From Pseudomonadota bacterium (GTDB taxonomy: Bacteria > Pseudomonadota > Gammaproteobacteria > Arenicellales > UBA868): DNA of 26,368 nt. How positions within the stretch are numbered: the first letter of the stretch is position 1; every line of letters starts with the position of its first letter. This document shows, one piece after another, positions 1-7,341 of this stretch. The notes under the pieces are model-generated. The model had not been told where the DNA came from and searched no databases. It saw nothing but the letters and a program-made list of their open reading frames with translations. The translations under genes and the position numbers were made by a program. The stretch spans positions 1-26,368 of the forward strand of contig JABJIU010000245.1 in assembly GCA_018661145.1 (NCBI GenBank), written 5' to 3'.

Positions 1-17
1 ATATTGCCGGTACTCAT
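1..17 (-). CDS. atpD: ATP synthase F1 beta subunit, N-terminal 5 codons only
   Basis: The window begins inside this minus-strand gene. Only ATG-AGT-ACC-GGC-AAT (MSTGN) and part of the next codon are visible. A good ribosome binding site (CGAGGAAAA) lies just upstream on the minus strand, at about 20-30. The assignment rests mainly on position directly after atpG in the conserved order atpIBEFHAGDC; the beta subunit carries the catalytic sites of F1. Confidence 0.8.
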
Positions 18-67
18 AGCGTTTTCCTCGTAAAAGTTCCTTATCTCTTCCGTTGATGCACGAACCG

Positions 68-931
68 CTAAACCGCTGCGGCGCCGCCGACGATTTCAGA
101 AATCTCCTGGGTGATTGCAGCCTGCCGAGCCTTGTTGTAGACCAACTGCAATTCATCAATCAGAGTACCCGCATTGTCCGATGCGGACTTCATAGCCACC
201 ATTCGGGCGGCCATCTCGCAGGAAATATTTTCCACCACGCCGCGGTAGATGAGCGACTCTACATAGCGCATCATCAGAGCATCCACCACATCGTGCGCGT
301 CGGGTTCGTACAAGTAATCCCAGTGCTGTTCCAGGCGCTCATCCGACTCAGGTGCTGAAACTGGCAACAACTGATCAACGCACGGCTGCTGCGTCATGGT
401 GGTCACAAATCCATTGTGTGCGAGGAACAACCGATCAATGTTCCCCTCACTGAAGGCATCCATCATGACTTTCATCGCACCGATGAGATCGGCCAATTGT
501 GGCTTGTCTCCCAACTGTGTGGCTTCGGACACGATATTCACACCTACGCGCTTGAAAAAACCCAGTCCTTTACGGCCAATCACGGTGACATCAATCTCGA
601 CACCCTTATCGCGCCACTCAGACATGCTTTGGAGCACCTGTCTAAAGAGATTGATATTGAGCCCGCCGCACAGGCCCCGATCACTGGAGACCACGATAAA
701 CCCGACCCGTTTCGGATCGCGGGTTTCGGTGTAGCTATGCTTGTACTCCAGATTCGCCTGGGCAAGGTGAGCCATCACAGTGGCCATTTTCGTTGCATAC
801 GGCCGCGCCTGGCTCATTCGCTCCTGCGCACGGCGCATTTTGCTCGCCGCGACCATTTCCATCGCCTTAGTGATCTTTTGAGTATTCTGGATACTCTTGA
901 TCTTGGTTCGGATTTCCTTGGCGCCTGCCAT
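68..931 (-). CDS. atpG: ATP synthase F1 gamma subunit
   Basis: 287 residues, the usual length. Gamma is the central rotor shaft that turns inside the alpha3-beta3 ring and links it to the c-ring. The N-terminal helix carries the family signature (KEIRTKIKSIQNTQKITKAMEMV) and the C-terminal helix ends AAITQEISEIVGGAAAV; these two helices form the coiled-coil shaft. The central part shows VVSSDRGLCGGLN, also typical of gamma. The gene lies 21 bp after atpA and 50 bp before atpD, within a single operon. No defect is visible. Confidence 0.98.
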   Translation of the reverse strand: MAGAKEIRTKIKSIQNTQKITKAMEMVAASKMRRAQERMSQARPYATKMATVMAHLAQANLEYKHSYTETRDPKRVGFIVVSSDRGLCGGLNINLFRQVLQSMSEWRDKGVEIDVTVIGRKGLGFFKRVGVNIVSEATQLGDKPQLADLIGAMKVMMDAFSEGNIDRLFLAHNGFVTTMTQQPCVDQLLPVSAPESDERLEQHWDYLYEPDAHDVVDALMMRYVESLIYRGVVENISCEMAARMVAMKSASDNAGTLIDELQLVYNKARQAAITQEISEIVGGAAAV

Positions 932-952
932 GGTCTCTGCCCTTGTCGGCCC

Positions 953-2500
953 TTACCAACTGCCGTTGGCTTTGAAGTCCTTCAGCGCATCATGCAGCTT
1001 GCTGGCGACCTCATCGGTGTACGCCTGGTCACGATTCATCTCCTCCATGAAGCCACCATGCTGACTCTTCATGTGGCTCTGCATCGCCTGCTCAAATTCC
1101 ACGACCTTAATAGTATCGACGTCATCAAGGTATCCTTCGTTGACAGCGAAGAGACTTACCGCCATCTCTGCAACCGACATCGTGGAGTACTGCTTTTGCT
1201 TCATCAGTTCGGTCGCCCGCTCTCCGCGTTCGAGCTGTTTACGCGTGGCTTCATCAAGATCTGAAGCAAACTGGGAGAACGCAGCCAGCTCGCGGTACTG
1301 CGCAAGCGCCAGCCGAATGCCGCCACCCAGTTTTTTGATCAGTGGACACTGCGCGGCTCCACCCACACGCGACACCGAAAGGCCTGCGTTGATGGCGGGC
1401 CGAATACCAGCATTAAACAGGTCGGTCTCCAAAAAGATCTGCCCATCGGTAATCGAGATCACGTTGGTCGGCACGAAGGCAGAAACGTCACCGGCCTGCG
1501 TTTCGATGATTGGCAGTGCGGTCAACGAGCCGGTCTTTCCCTTAACTTCGCCGTTGGTCCGTTTTTCGACTTCATCTTCATTAATCCGGGCAGCTCGCTC
1601 CAGAAGGCGCGAGTGCAGGTAGAAAACGTCACCTGGATAGGCTTCGCGGCCCGGTGGGCGTCGCAGCAACAAACTGACCTGACGATAGGCCCAGGCCTGC
1701 TTGGTCAGATCGTCGTAAATAATGAGCGCGTCTTCGCCCCGGTCGCGGAAGTATTCACCCATTGCACATCCGGCGTAAGGCGCGATGTACTGCATCGACG
1801 CCGAATCTGCAGCCGATGCCGACACGACGATCGTGTGGTCCATCGCCCCGTGTTCTTCAAGCTTGCTCACAACGTTGGCCACCGAGGAGGCTTTTTGCCC
1901 GATCGCCACATAGACGCATTTGATACCAGTGCCTTTCTGGTTGATGATGGTATCGATCGCGACGGCGGTCTTGCCGGTCTGACGGTCACCGATGATGAGC
2001 TCACGCTGTCCCCGGCCGATCGGCACCATAGAGTCAATGGACTTGAGCCCTGTCTGCATCGGCTGCGATACCGACTTACGCGTGATCACGCCGGGTGCGA
2101 TGCTTTCGATAGGTGCCGTGCCCGCAGTTTCGATTGGGCCTTTTCCGTCTATCGCTTCACCCAGTGAATCCACGACCCGGCCTAGCAGACCCGGACCGAT
2201 GGGGACCTCAAGGATGCGGCCGGTACACTTGACCGTGTCCCCTTCCACAATATGCTCGTAATCTCCAAGTATCACCGCGCCGACCGAGTCCTGTTCCAGG
2301 TTCAGTGCCAGACCAAAGGTGTCGTTGGGAAACTCCAGCATCTCGCCCTGCATCGCATCGGCAAGTCCATGAATCCGGCAGATGCCGTCAGTCAAACTGA
2401 CGACAGTCCCTTCCGTGCGCGCCTCAGCACCGGCGTCAAAATCCTTAATCCTTTCCTTGATCAGTTCACTGATCTCGGAGGGGTTCAGTTGCATAGACAT
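953..2500 (-). CDS. atpA: ATP synthase F1 alpha subunit
   Basis: 515 residues, full length. Alpha alternates with beta in the F1 hexamer and binds regulatory, non-catalytic nucleotide. The P-loop GDRQTGKT is at residues 171-178, and the arginine-bearing SVSRVGGAAQ motif contributed to the catalytic interface is near residue 375. The N-terminal beta-barrel domain contains GTVVSLTDGICRIHGL. The start MSMQL is preceded by a purine-rich AGGAAC. It sits between atpH (34 bp upstream) and atpG. Confidence 0.99.
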   Translation of the reverse strand: MSMQLNPSEISELIKERIKDFDAGAEARTEGTVVSLTDGICRIHGLADAMQGEMLEFPNDTFGLALNLEQDSVGAVILGDYEHIVEGDTVKCTGRILEVPIGPGLLGRVVDSLGEAIDGKGPIETAGTAPIESIAPGVITRKSVSQPMQTGLKSIDSMVPIGRGQRELIIGDRQTGKTAVAIDTIINQKGTGIKCVYVAIGQKASSVANVVSKLEEHGAMDHTIVVSASAADSASMQYIAPYAGCAMGEYFRDRGEDALIIYDDLTKQAWAYRQVSLLLRRPPGREAYPGDVFYLHSRLLERAARINEDEVEKRTNGEVKGKTGSLTALPIIETQAGDVSAFVPTNVISITDGQIFLETDLFNAGIRPAINAGLSVSRVGGAAQCPLIKKLGGGIRLALAQYRELAAFSQFASDLDEATRKQLERGERATELMKQKQYSTMSVAEMAVSLFAVNEGYLDDVDTIKVVEFEQAMQSHMKSQHGGFMEEMNRDQAYTDEVASKLHDALKDFKANGSW

Positions 2501-2534
2501 TCTTTAGTTCCTCTTGCAGCTGTTTTGGCCTGAA

Positions 2535-3071
2535 TCAGCCGCTCACCGCAGCTGCTAACTTTTCGAGCCGGGCCCTGACAGACCCGTCAATAACAAGATC
2601 ACCGGCACGGACAACCGCGCCACCGATCAACGAAGCATCTGTACTCACGCTGAGCTCCACCCGCCGGCCCAATCTCTTCTCAAGCGCCTCAGCGATACGC
2701 CGCTGGTGGTCATCAGAGACGGGCAGGGCGCTCTCTACCTGTGCCTGAATGGTGCGCTCTGCCTCCGCACGCAGCAGTTCGTACTGCTGTGAGATGGCTT
2801 CAAGCGCCCCCAACCGACGGTTGCGCGCCAGCAACCGCACCAGGTTTTTTCCTGCCTCATCAAGACGGTCACCGCAAAGTTCTATGAGAACACCAGCCAG
2901 CGCATCGCGAGCGACGCGAGGATGGGCGAAGAGGCTGTTGACCTGCGGCTCCTGGGCAAGTTCTGCCAGAGCACTCAGCGCACCGGACCATGCCGCAAAG
3001 TTGCCACTCTCCCGAGCCGTCTCAAATACCGCCTTGGCGTAGGGGCGAGCAATACTGGCGTGTTCTGACAT
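2535..3071 (-). CDS. atpH: ATP synthase F1 delta subunit
   Basis: 178 residues, typical of bacterial delta, the stator cap that joins the top of F1 to the b-subunit stalk. The N-terminal helical domain begins SEHASIARPYAKAVFETA, a standard delta opening. The C-terminal part contains the family motif (V)DASLIGGAVVRAGDLVIDGSVRARLEKL. It lies 11 bp after atpF. Nothing unusual is seen. Confidence 0.97.
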   Translation of the reverse strand: MSEHASIARPYAKAVFETARESGNFAAWSGALSALAELAQEPQVNSLFAHPRVARDALAGVLIELCGDRLDEAGKNLVRLLARNRRLGALEAISQQYELLRAEAERTIQAQVESALPVSDDHQRRIAEALEKRLGRRVELSVSTDASLIGGAVVRAGDLVIDGSVRARLEKLAAAVSG

Positions 3072-3082
3072 GATTAAGGGCG

Positions 3083-3553
3083 TTACAGTTCGGTGATCAA
3101 TTCGTCGAGCATCTTGGCGTGAGCATCAGCATCAACTTCACGGGACAAGATCTTGGAAGCACCGGTCACCGCCAGTGCTGCGACCTGGGTTCGCAATGCC
3201 TCGCGTGCCATATTCGCTTCCTTGTCAATCTCACCGCGGGCCGCGTTCAGGATCCTGTCGCCCTCGGTACGCGCACTACCTTTGGCCTCTTCGACCATTT
3301 CGGCTTCGCGCTTTTCCGCCCGGCGGATGATTTCCTGCGCCTGTTCTTTGGCTTCACCGGTCACCTGTTGGGCATGCTCTTGCGCTTTGGCTTTTGCCTG
3401 CTGGCCTTCTTCGGCAGCCGCGAGTCCGTCGGCGATCTTGGTCTTGCGATCGTTCAAGGCCGTAACAATCGGGGGCCAGACGAGCTTCATGCAAAACCAG
3501 ACAAAAACGACAAACGCCACACTCTGGCCAATCAGCGTCAGATTGATGTTCAT
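3083..3553 (-). CDS. atpF: ATP synthase Fo b subunit
   Basis: 156 residues. One membrane helix (about residues 5-25, NLTLIGQSVAFVVFVWFCMKLVWPPI) is followed by a long charged alanine/glutamate/lysine-rich helix, which forms the dimeric peripheral stalk holding F1 against rotor torque. The WPPIVTALNDRKTKIADGLAAAE stretch after the membrane helix is diagnostic. There is only one b-type gene, as expected for a gammaproteobacterial homodimer. It is flanked by atpE and atpH. Confidence 0.98.
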   Translation of the reverse strand: MNINLTLIGQSVAFVVFVWFCMKLVWPPIVTALNDRKTKIADGLAAAEEGQQAKAKAQEHAQQVTGEAKEQAQEIIRRAEKREAEMVEEAKGSARTEGDRILNAARGEIDKEANMAREALRTQVAALAVTGASKILSREVDADAHAKMLDELITEL

Positions 3554-3578
3554 AGCCGTTACCTAATCTGTTTCGCGC

Positions 3579-3815
3579 TTAGCCGCCAACGACAGCAAAC
3601 ATGATGTAGAGCGCGATAGCGACACCAATAATCGGGATGGCGTCCACCAGGCCCATTACGATGAAGAACTGGGTGCGAAGCATCGGCAGCAGTTCCGGCT
3701 GGCGGGCAATACCCTCCAGAAAGCGTGCACCGAGCACACCCACGCCTACGCCAACGCCAACGCCAGCAAGGCCAAGCAGTACCGCGCCTGCAACGTAGAG
3801 TAGAGCTGTTTCCAT
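3579..3815 (-). CDS. atpE: ATP synthase Fo c subunit (rotor ring)
   Basis: 78 residues, two membrane helices. The ion-carrying carboxylate is Asp58 in GLVDAIPII, with the family proline three residues on (Pro61). The polar loop is ARQPEL. The first helix has an uninterrupted GVGVGVGVG packing run (residues 18-26), the glycine pattern that packs adjacent c subunits. Asp rather than Glu-Ser/Thr at the site, and no Gln in helix 1, point to proton rather than sodium coupling; this is inference from the known motif. The ribosome binding site AGGAG is strong, as expected for the most abundant subunit. Confidence 0.98.
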   Translation of the reverse strand: METALLYVAGAVLLGLAGVGVGVGVGVLGARFLEGIARQPELLPMLRTQFFIVMGLVDAIPIIGVAIALYIMFAVVGG

Positions 3816-3871
3816 GAGATTCTCCTGTTGGAAGTTTGTCAGGTTAAGTCAGATCGGGATTCGAAAAACAG

Positions 3872-4735
3872 TTAGTGGTGGCTGTGCGCCATCTCCAGAT
3901 AAACGATCGTCAGGGTCATGAAAATAAATGCCTGCAACAGCACGATCAGGATATGAAACACCGCCCACGCCCATTGCAGTACACCGCCAGCAACGGCCAG
4001 CACCGCACCGCCCGAAAATAGCAGGGCGATCAGGATAAAAATCATTTCCCCGGCAAAGAGATTACCAAAGAGACGCAGCGACAGCGAAATCGGTTTGGAA
4101 ATCAGGCTGACGAATTCAAGAAAGAAGTTCGCGGGCAGGAAAAGAACCTTCAGAATTGGGCTCTTCGCCTGAAAGGGCTGCATCGTAAGTTCTGCCGCGA
4201 ATCCCCCGATGCCTTTCACTTTGATACTGTAAAAGAGTGTCAGCACGAATACGCCGAGTGCCATACCAAAAGTCGCGTTGGGGTCGGTTGTCGGCACGAC
4301 CTTCATATATTCAATGCCCATCAGTTTAGCGATTTCGGGCAGCCAGTCGACCGGAACCAGATCCATCGTGTTCATCAACAGCACCCAGACAAACAGCGTT
4401 AGGGCGAGCGGAGCGACCAGATCATTCTTGTGGGAGAATGAACTGCGGACGTTGTCGTCAACGAATTCCACCACCCACTCGACAAAATTAAGCAGGCCGC
4501 TCGGTGTACCGACGCTGGCGCGCACAGCAGCCCGTCGGAATACCCAGATGAAAAGCGCACCAAGCAGCATCGACCAGAACATCGTATCCAGATGGATTGC
4601 CCAGAAACCCATGGCTTTGGCTTCCGCTGCGCTATGCGCGATGCCCCACGTACCGTCGGCGTGCTGACCGAAGGTCAGGTTCTGCAGGTGGTGCTTGATG
4701 TAGCCCGTTGTTGTCAGTGCTTCGCTTGATGCCAT
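3872..4735 (-). CDS. atpB: ATP synthase Fo a subunit
   Basis: 287 residues, integral membrane protein forming the two proton half-channels beside the c-ring. The essential arginine lies in LSLRLFGNLFAGEM, at about residue 221. Family motifs PVDWLPE and the C-terminal helix (LLQAFIFMTLTIVYLEMAHSHH) are intact. The C terminus ends in a histidine-rich tail (HSHH). Second gene of the operon, 20 bp after atpI. Confidence 0.98.
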   Translation of the reverse strand: MASSEALTTTGYIKHHLQNLTFGQHADGTWGIAHSAAEAKAMGFWAIHLDTMFWSMLLGALFIWVFRRAAVRASVGTPSGLLNFVEWVVEFVDDNVRSSFSHKNDLVAPLALTLFVWVLLMNTMDLVPVDWLPEIAKLMGIEYMKVVPTTDPNATFGMALGVFVLTLFYSIKVKGIGGFAAELTMQPFQAKSPILKVLFLPANFFLEFVSLISKPISLSLRLFGNLFAGEMIFILIALLFSGGAVLAVAGGVLQWAWAVFHILIVLLQAFIFMTLTIVYLEMAHSHH

Positions 4736-4755
4736 CTCAAAACGGTTCTCAGTAT

Positions 4756-5220
4756 TTATCCTGCCGGTTGCTCACCAACATCGTTCCGTTGGGCAAAGAT
4801 CGCGCCGATTGTCGCCGCGAGCAGCGTTGCCAGCAATCCCGCCAGAAAACCCCCGACGGCGAGTTGGTCCACCAGGGCGAAAGCCGTTGCACAGAGCGCG
4901 CCGATAATAACCAGTTTGCCAAATTCTGCCCGGTACAAATTGAACAGCGTAACCTCTCCCGAGATATCAGCTGGCGCAGAGAAAACCCGCCAGACCGAGT
5001 ACCCGTTTGCTACGAAGGCAATTCCCCCGCCCAGAAGACTCGACCGTGCCTGGCCATCGACCAGTAAGGCCAGTAACGCGGCTGTCAACACCATGGTTGC
5101 GCCGGCAAATACGACCACCCACCGGAGCACATCTCCGGGATTCACCGTTATCTGCGAGCGAGACGCTCCCGGCGCCTCTGGCATCCTGCCGATCTCAATC
5201 GGATTTCGGGCCGCGACCAT
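4756..5220 (-). CDS. atpI: ATP synthase protein I
   Basis: 154 residues with four predicted membrane helices in the last 125 residues. The motif LLGGGIAFVANGYSVWRVF matches AtpI proteins, which in other bacteria help assemble the c-ring and affect magnesium handling. It is the first gene of the operon and has the promoter immediately upstream. The annotated ATG has no strong ribosome binding site; an internal ATG at residue 13 (MPEAPG) is an alternative start. Confidence 0.9.
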   Translation of the reverse strand: MVAARNPIEIGRMPEAPGASRSQITVNPGDVLRWVVVFAGATMVLTAALLALLVDGQARSSLLGGGIAFVANGYSVWRVFSAPADISGEVTLFNLYRAEFGKLVIIGALCATAFALVDQLAVGGFLAGLLATLLAATIGAIFAQRNDVGEQPAG

Positions 5221-5260
5221 AGAGTTGTTTGGCCATTTTATACTGCAGCAAAGGGCGCGG

Positions 5261-5290
5261 AGTATAGGGGAGCGCGGGCCTATGGGTCAA
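5261..5290 (-). promoter_or_regulatory. Sigma70-type promoter of the atp operon
   Basis: Read on the minus strand: -35 TTGACC (5285-5290), 18-bp spacer, -10 TATACT (5261-5266). Transcription would begin near 5254 and give a leader of about 35 nt before atpI. This fits an independent operon promoter in the 143-bp gap after the DsbA-like gene. Confidence 0.75.
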
Positions 5291-5363
5291 TCATATGTCC
5301 CGATAAAGACCGGTTATTGGGTCTGATTTAGGCCGGATCAGAACCCGTGTCCGGGATCATGGA

Positions 5364-5996
5364 TCAAGCCAGCAACTCTGCCCAGCATGCGCGCAGGCGG
5401 TCGAGGTCCGTATAGCCTGCCGCAAGCAGTCCAAAACGAGCAGGTGCATCGGGCGGCTGCCGGTGCCAGATCAGGCTTGGAAAGCCAGTAACACCGAACT
5501 CTCGGACCTTGTATAACTCGGCCGCCAACTGCTGATCAACCACTCTCGAGCTTAGATCCTGCGCGAAACGCGCGTCATCCAGGCCAAGCTCTCCGGCCAA
5601 CGCGATCAGGGTGCTTTCCTCGCTGGGATTTTTGGCGAGAAGAAAGTACGCCCTCTGGACTGCCTCATACATCGCCTTTCTGGCGGATAGGGTCTGCAGG
5701 CCGGCTGCCACCACCGCCCGGCAGGCGGGATATGTGGTCCGCCGGGGCGAACACTCGTCCCAGAATGCGAAATTGAACTTGGCTCCGGTTCGCGCCGCAA
5801 CGGCGCGCCAGGCCCCCTGAACATAATCGCGGGTAGCTGCGTCCATCGGCTGGTCCGTATCGGGCGCAAGCCCTCCCATGAGATCGACCACCCTGACTGT
5901 CGCGGGCAGCTCGCTCTGGAATTCATGCCAGACGGATCGAAACCCCCAGCACCAGCTGCACATCGGGTCGATTATCAGATAAATCGTGAGCGCCAT
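5364..5996 (-). CDS. DsbA/FrnE-family thiol oxidoreductase
   Basis: 210 residues. Thioredoxin fold with a CSWC active site near the N terminus (residues 13-16, DPMCSWCWGF) and the cis-proline loop VTGFPSL in the C-terminal third, with a helical insertion between, as in DsbA-type proteins. No signal peptide is seen: the redox site follows the first strand directly. A cytoplasmic FrnE-like disulfide isomerase/oxidoreductase is therefore more likely than periplasmic DsbA. The family also includes hydroxychromene-carboxylate isomerases, but CxxC argues for redox work. Substrate unknown. It precedes the atp operon on the same strand but the atp promoter lies between them. Confidence 0.85.
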   Translation of the reverse strand: MALTIYLIIDPMCSWCWGFRSVWHEFQSELPATVRVVDLMGGLAPDTDQPMDAATRDYVQGAWRAVAARTGAKFNFAFWDECSPRRTTYPACRAVVAAGLQTLSARKAMYEAVQRAYFLLAKNPSEESTLIALAGELGLDDARFAQDLSSRVVDQQLAAELYKVREFGVTGFPSLIWHRQPPDAPARFGLLAAGYTDLDRLRACWAELLA

Positions 5997-6127
5997 CTGT
6001 CATCCGTATTTCTTTGATTTAACGATAAAGATACTTGTCTTGCCTTCGTTGATGCTCAAAGCCATTGTGCAAGGCCGGCCAACCGCTCCGGACCCCCTTC
6101 AAACCCAGCAGGAAGACAAAGATGTAA

Positions 6128-6553
6128 GAAAATTCAACCAAGTATGGTACTCAAAAACACTGGGGCACCATTTTGGCTTCATCTCACACCCTGGCAGCGG
6201 GAACCGGCGAGGATACTCCAAGCGCAGCGATACAGCAGCAGCATGCAACAAACCACTACCACAAGTTTCTAGTGGGTCCGCTGGAAATCGATACCAATAT
6301 CAACGACGAGAGACAGGTTGTTTAAGTCAGGCATCATCCTTTCTTGTCGAGCCAAATGGCTTTCATAAAAATCACCTCAAGCGAAACCAAGGGTGTCCTC
6401 AACATCAAACGCGGTATTCACCTCTCGGAATTGGACTGGGGTGGTGATATGGAGTGCGGTATCGACCTCCATGACCGCCAGTTCGCCACACACATCGAAC
6501 CGGATACCCCTTTTAAAAATTTCGAAAAGGGCCCTGTCCTTCGCTGGAGCTAA
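6128..6553 (+). pseudogene. Possible decayed gene: one frame with an internal stop
   Basis: The gap 5997-6672 (676 bp) has no convincing gene. One plus-strand frame is open from just after a TAA at 6125-6127 to a TAA at 6551-6553, except for a single in-frame TAA at 6323-6325. Both halves look protein-like (for example HYHKFLVGPLEIDTNINDE before the stop, and MAFIKITSSETKGV from 6356 after it). Neither half has a good ribosome binding site, and I recognise no family. The downstream half could be a 65-residue gene on its own. Chance open frames cannot be excluded. Confidence 0.3.
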
Positions 6554-6559
6554 ACCCGC

Positions 6560-6579
6560 GGTCAGGCTATTGCCTGACC
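6560..6579. repeat. Perfect 8-bp inverted repeat (stem-loop)
   Basis: GGTCAGGC, loop TATT, GCCTGACC. It lies just after the interrupted frame and about 95 bp before the methyltransferase gene. No T-run follows on either strand (only GGGTTT on the minus strand), so it is not a standard intrinsic terminator, though it could be a transcript-end structure. Confidence 0.5.
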
Positions 6580-6672
6580 AGTCAAAACTGATCAGCGTGC
6601 AGCGCCCGTGCGTTTAGGCACCCTAACCTGCGTGCTAAGATTTGTAGGACAGCGTTACCGCGGTTTACTTGT

Positions 6673-7326
6673 GTGGATATAGAACACGCCCGTTTCAACA
6701 TGATTGAGCAGCAGATCAGGCCCTGGGGCGTGCTCGACAGCAATATCCTGGCGGCACTGAAATATGTGGGCCGGGAGACTTTTGTACCACCCGACTACCG
6801 TCATCTTGCCTTCGCTGACGTTGAGATACCGATCGGCCAGGCCCAGGCCATGATGGAGCCCAAACTGGAGGCCCGGCTGCTGCAGGCTCTCGCCCCAAAA
6901 CCCGGCGAGAACATCCTCGAGGTGGGTACGGGCTCAGGCTATATGACAGCGCTCTTATCCCATGCTGGCGCAAACGTCACCACCGTTGAGATTTATCCGG
7001 AACTGATCAGTAGTGCGGCTGAGGCGCTTGCCGCAGCCGGTATCAGCAATCTTTCCATGGAGCAGGGCGACGCCTCGGCAGGGTGGGGTCCGGAAGCTTC
7101 CTGGGACGCGATTTTACTCACTGCATCGGTACCAGAACTGCCGGTCGCCTTCACCGAAAGCCTGGTGACGGGCGGTCGACTGGTCGGTATCATTGGCTCG
7201 GATCCGGCCATGGAGGCCGTGCGCGTAGCCCGCGACGAAAGTGGTGCGCTTTCGCTGGTATCACTTTTTGACACCCGTCTTACACCGCTGGTCAACGCCT
7301 CCACCAACCGCGTTTTTCAACTGTAA
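6673..7326 (+). CDS. Protein-L-isoaspartate O-methyltransferase family protein
   Basis: 217 residues. SAM-dependent methyltransferase fold with motif I ILEVGTGSGYMTALLS near residue 82, acidic strand-2 end (VTTVEIYPEL), and a DAILLTASVPELP motif. The start is GTG, chosen because DIEHARFNMIEQQIRPWGVLD aligns with the usual N terminus of this family. In canonical repair enzymes the segment after the PIG motif reads roughly GQTIS-P; here it is GQAQAMMEPKLEARLLQ. It belongs to the shorter proteobacterial subfamily often placed before tolC, and isoaspartate repair activity should not be assumed. It is 15 bp upstream of the TolC-like gene, probably one transcript. Confidence 0.9.
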   Translation: MDIEHARFNMIEQQIRPWGVLDSNILAALKYVGRETFVPPDYRHLAFADVEIPIGQAQAMMEPKLEARLLQALAPKPGENILEVGTGSGYMTALLSHAGANVTTVEIYPELISSAAEALAAAGISNLSMEQGDASAGWGPEASWDAILLTASVPELPVAFTESLVTGGRLVGIIGSDPAMEAVRVARDESGALSLVSLFDTRLTPLVNASTNRVFQL

Positions 7327-7341
7327 ACATAGCTAGCTCTG

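Noticed and set aside
416..1264. Long plus-strand frame opposite atpG and atpA
   Set aside because: Antisense shadow of two certain genes; no ribosome binding site and unnatural composition.
6560..6579. Intrinsic terminator
   Set aside because: Good hairpin but no T-run on either strand; kept only as an inverted repeat.
6672..6680. DnaA box TGTGGATAT at the methyltransferase start
   Set aside because: 8/9 match, alone and formed by the start of the coding sequence; no cluster around it.
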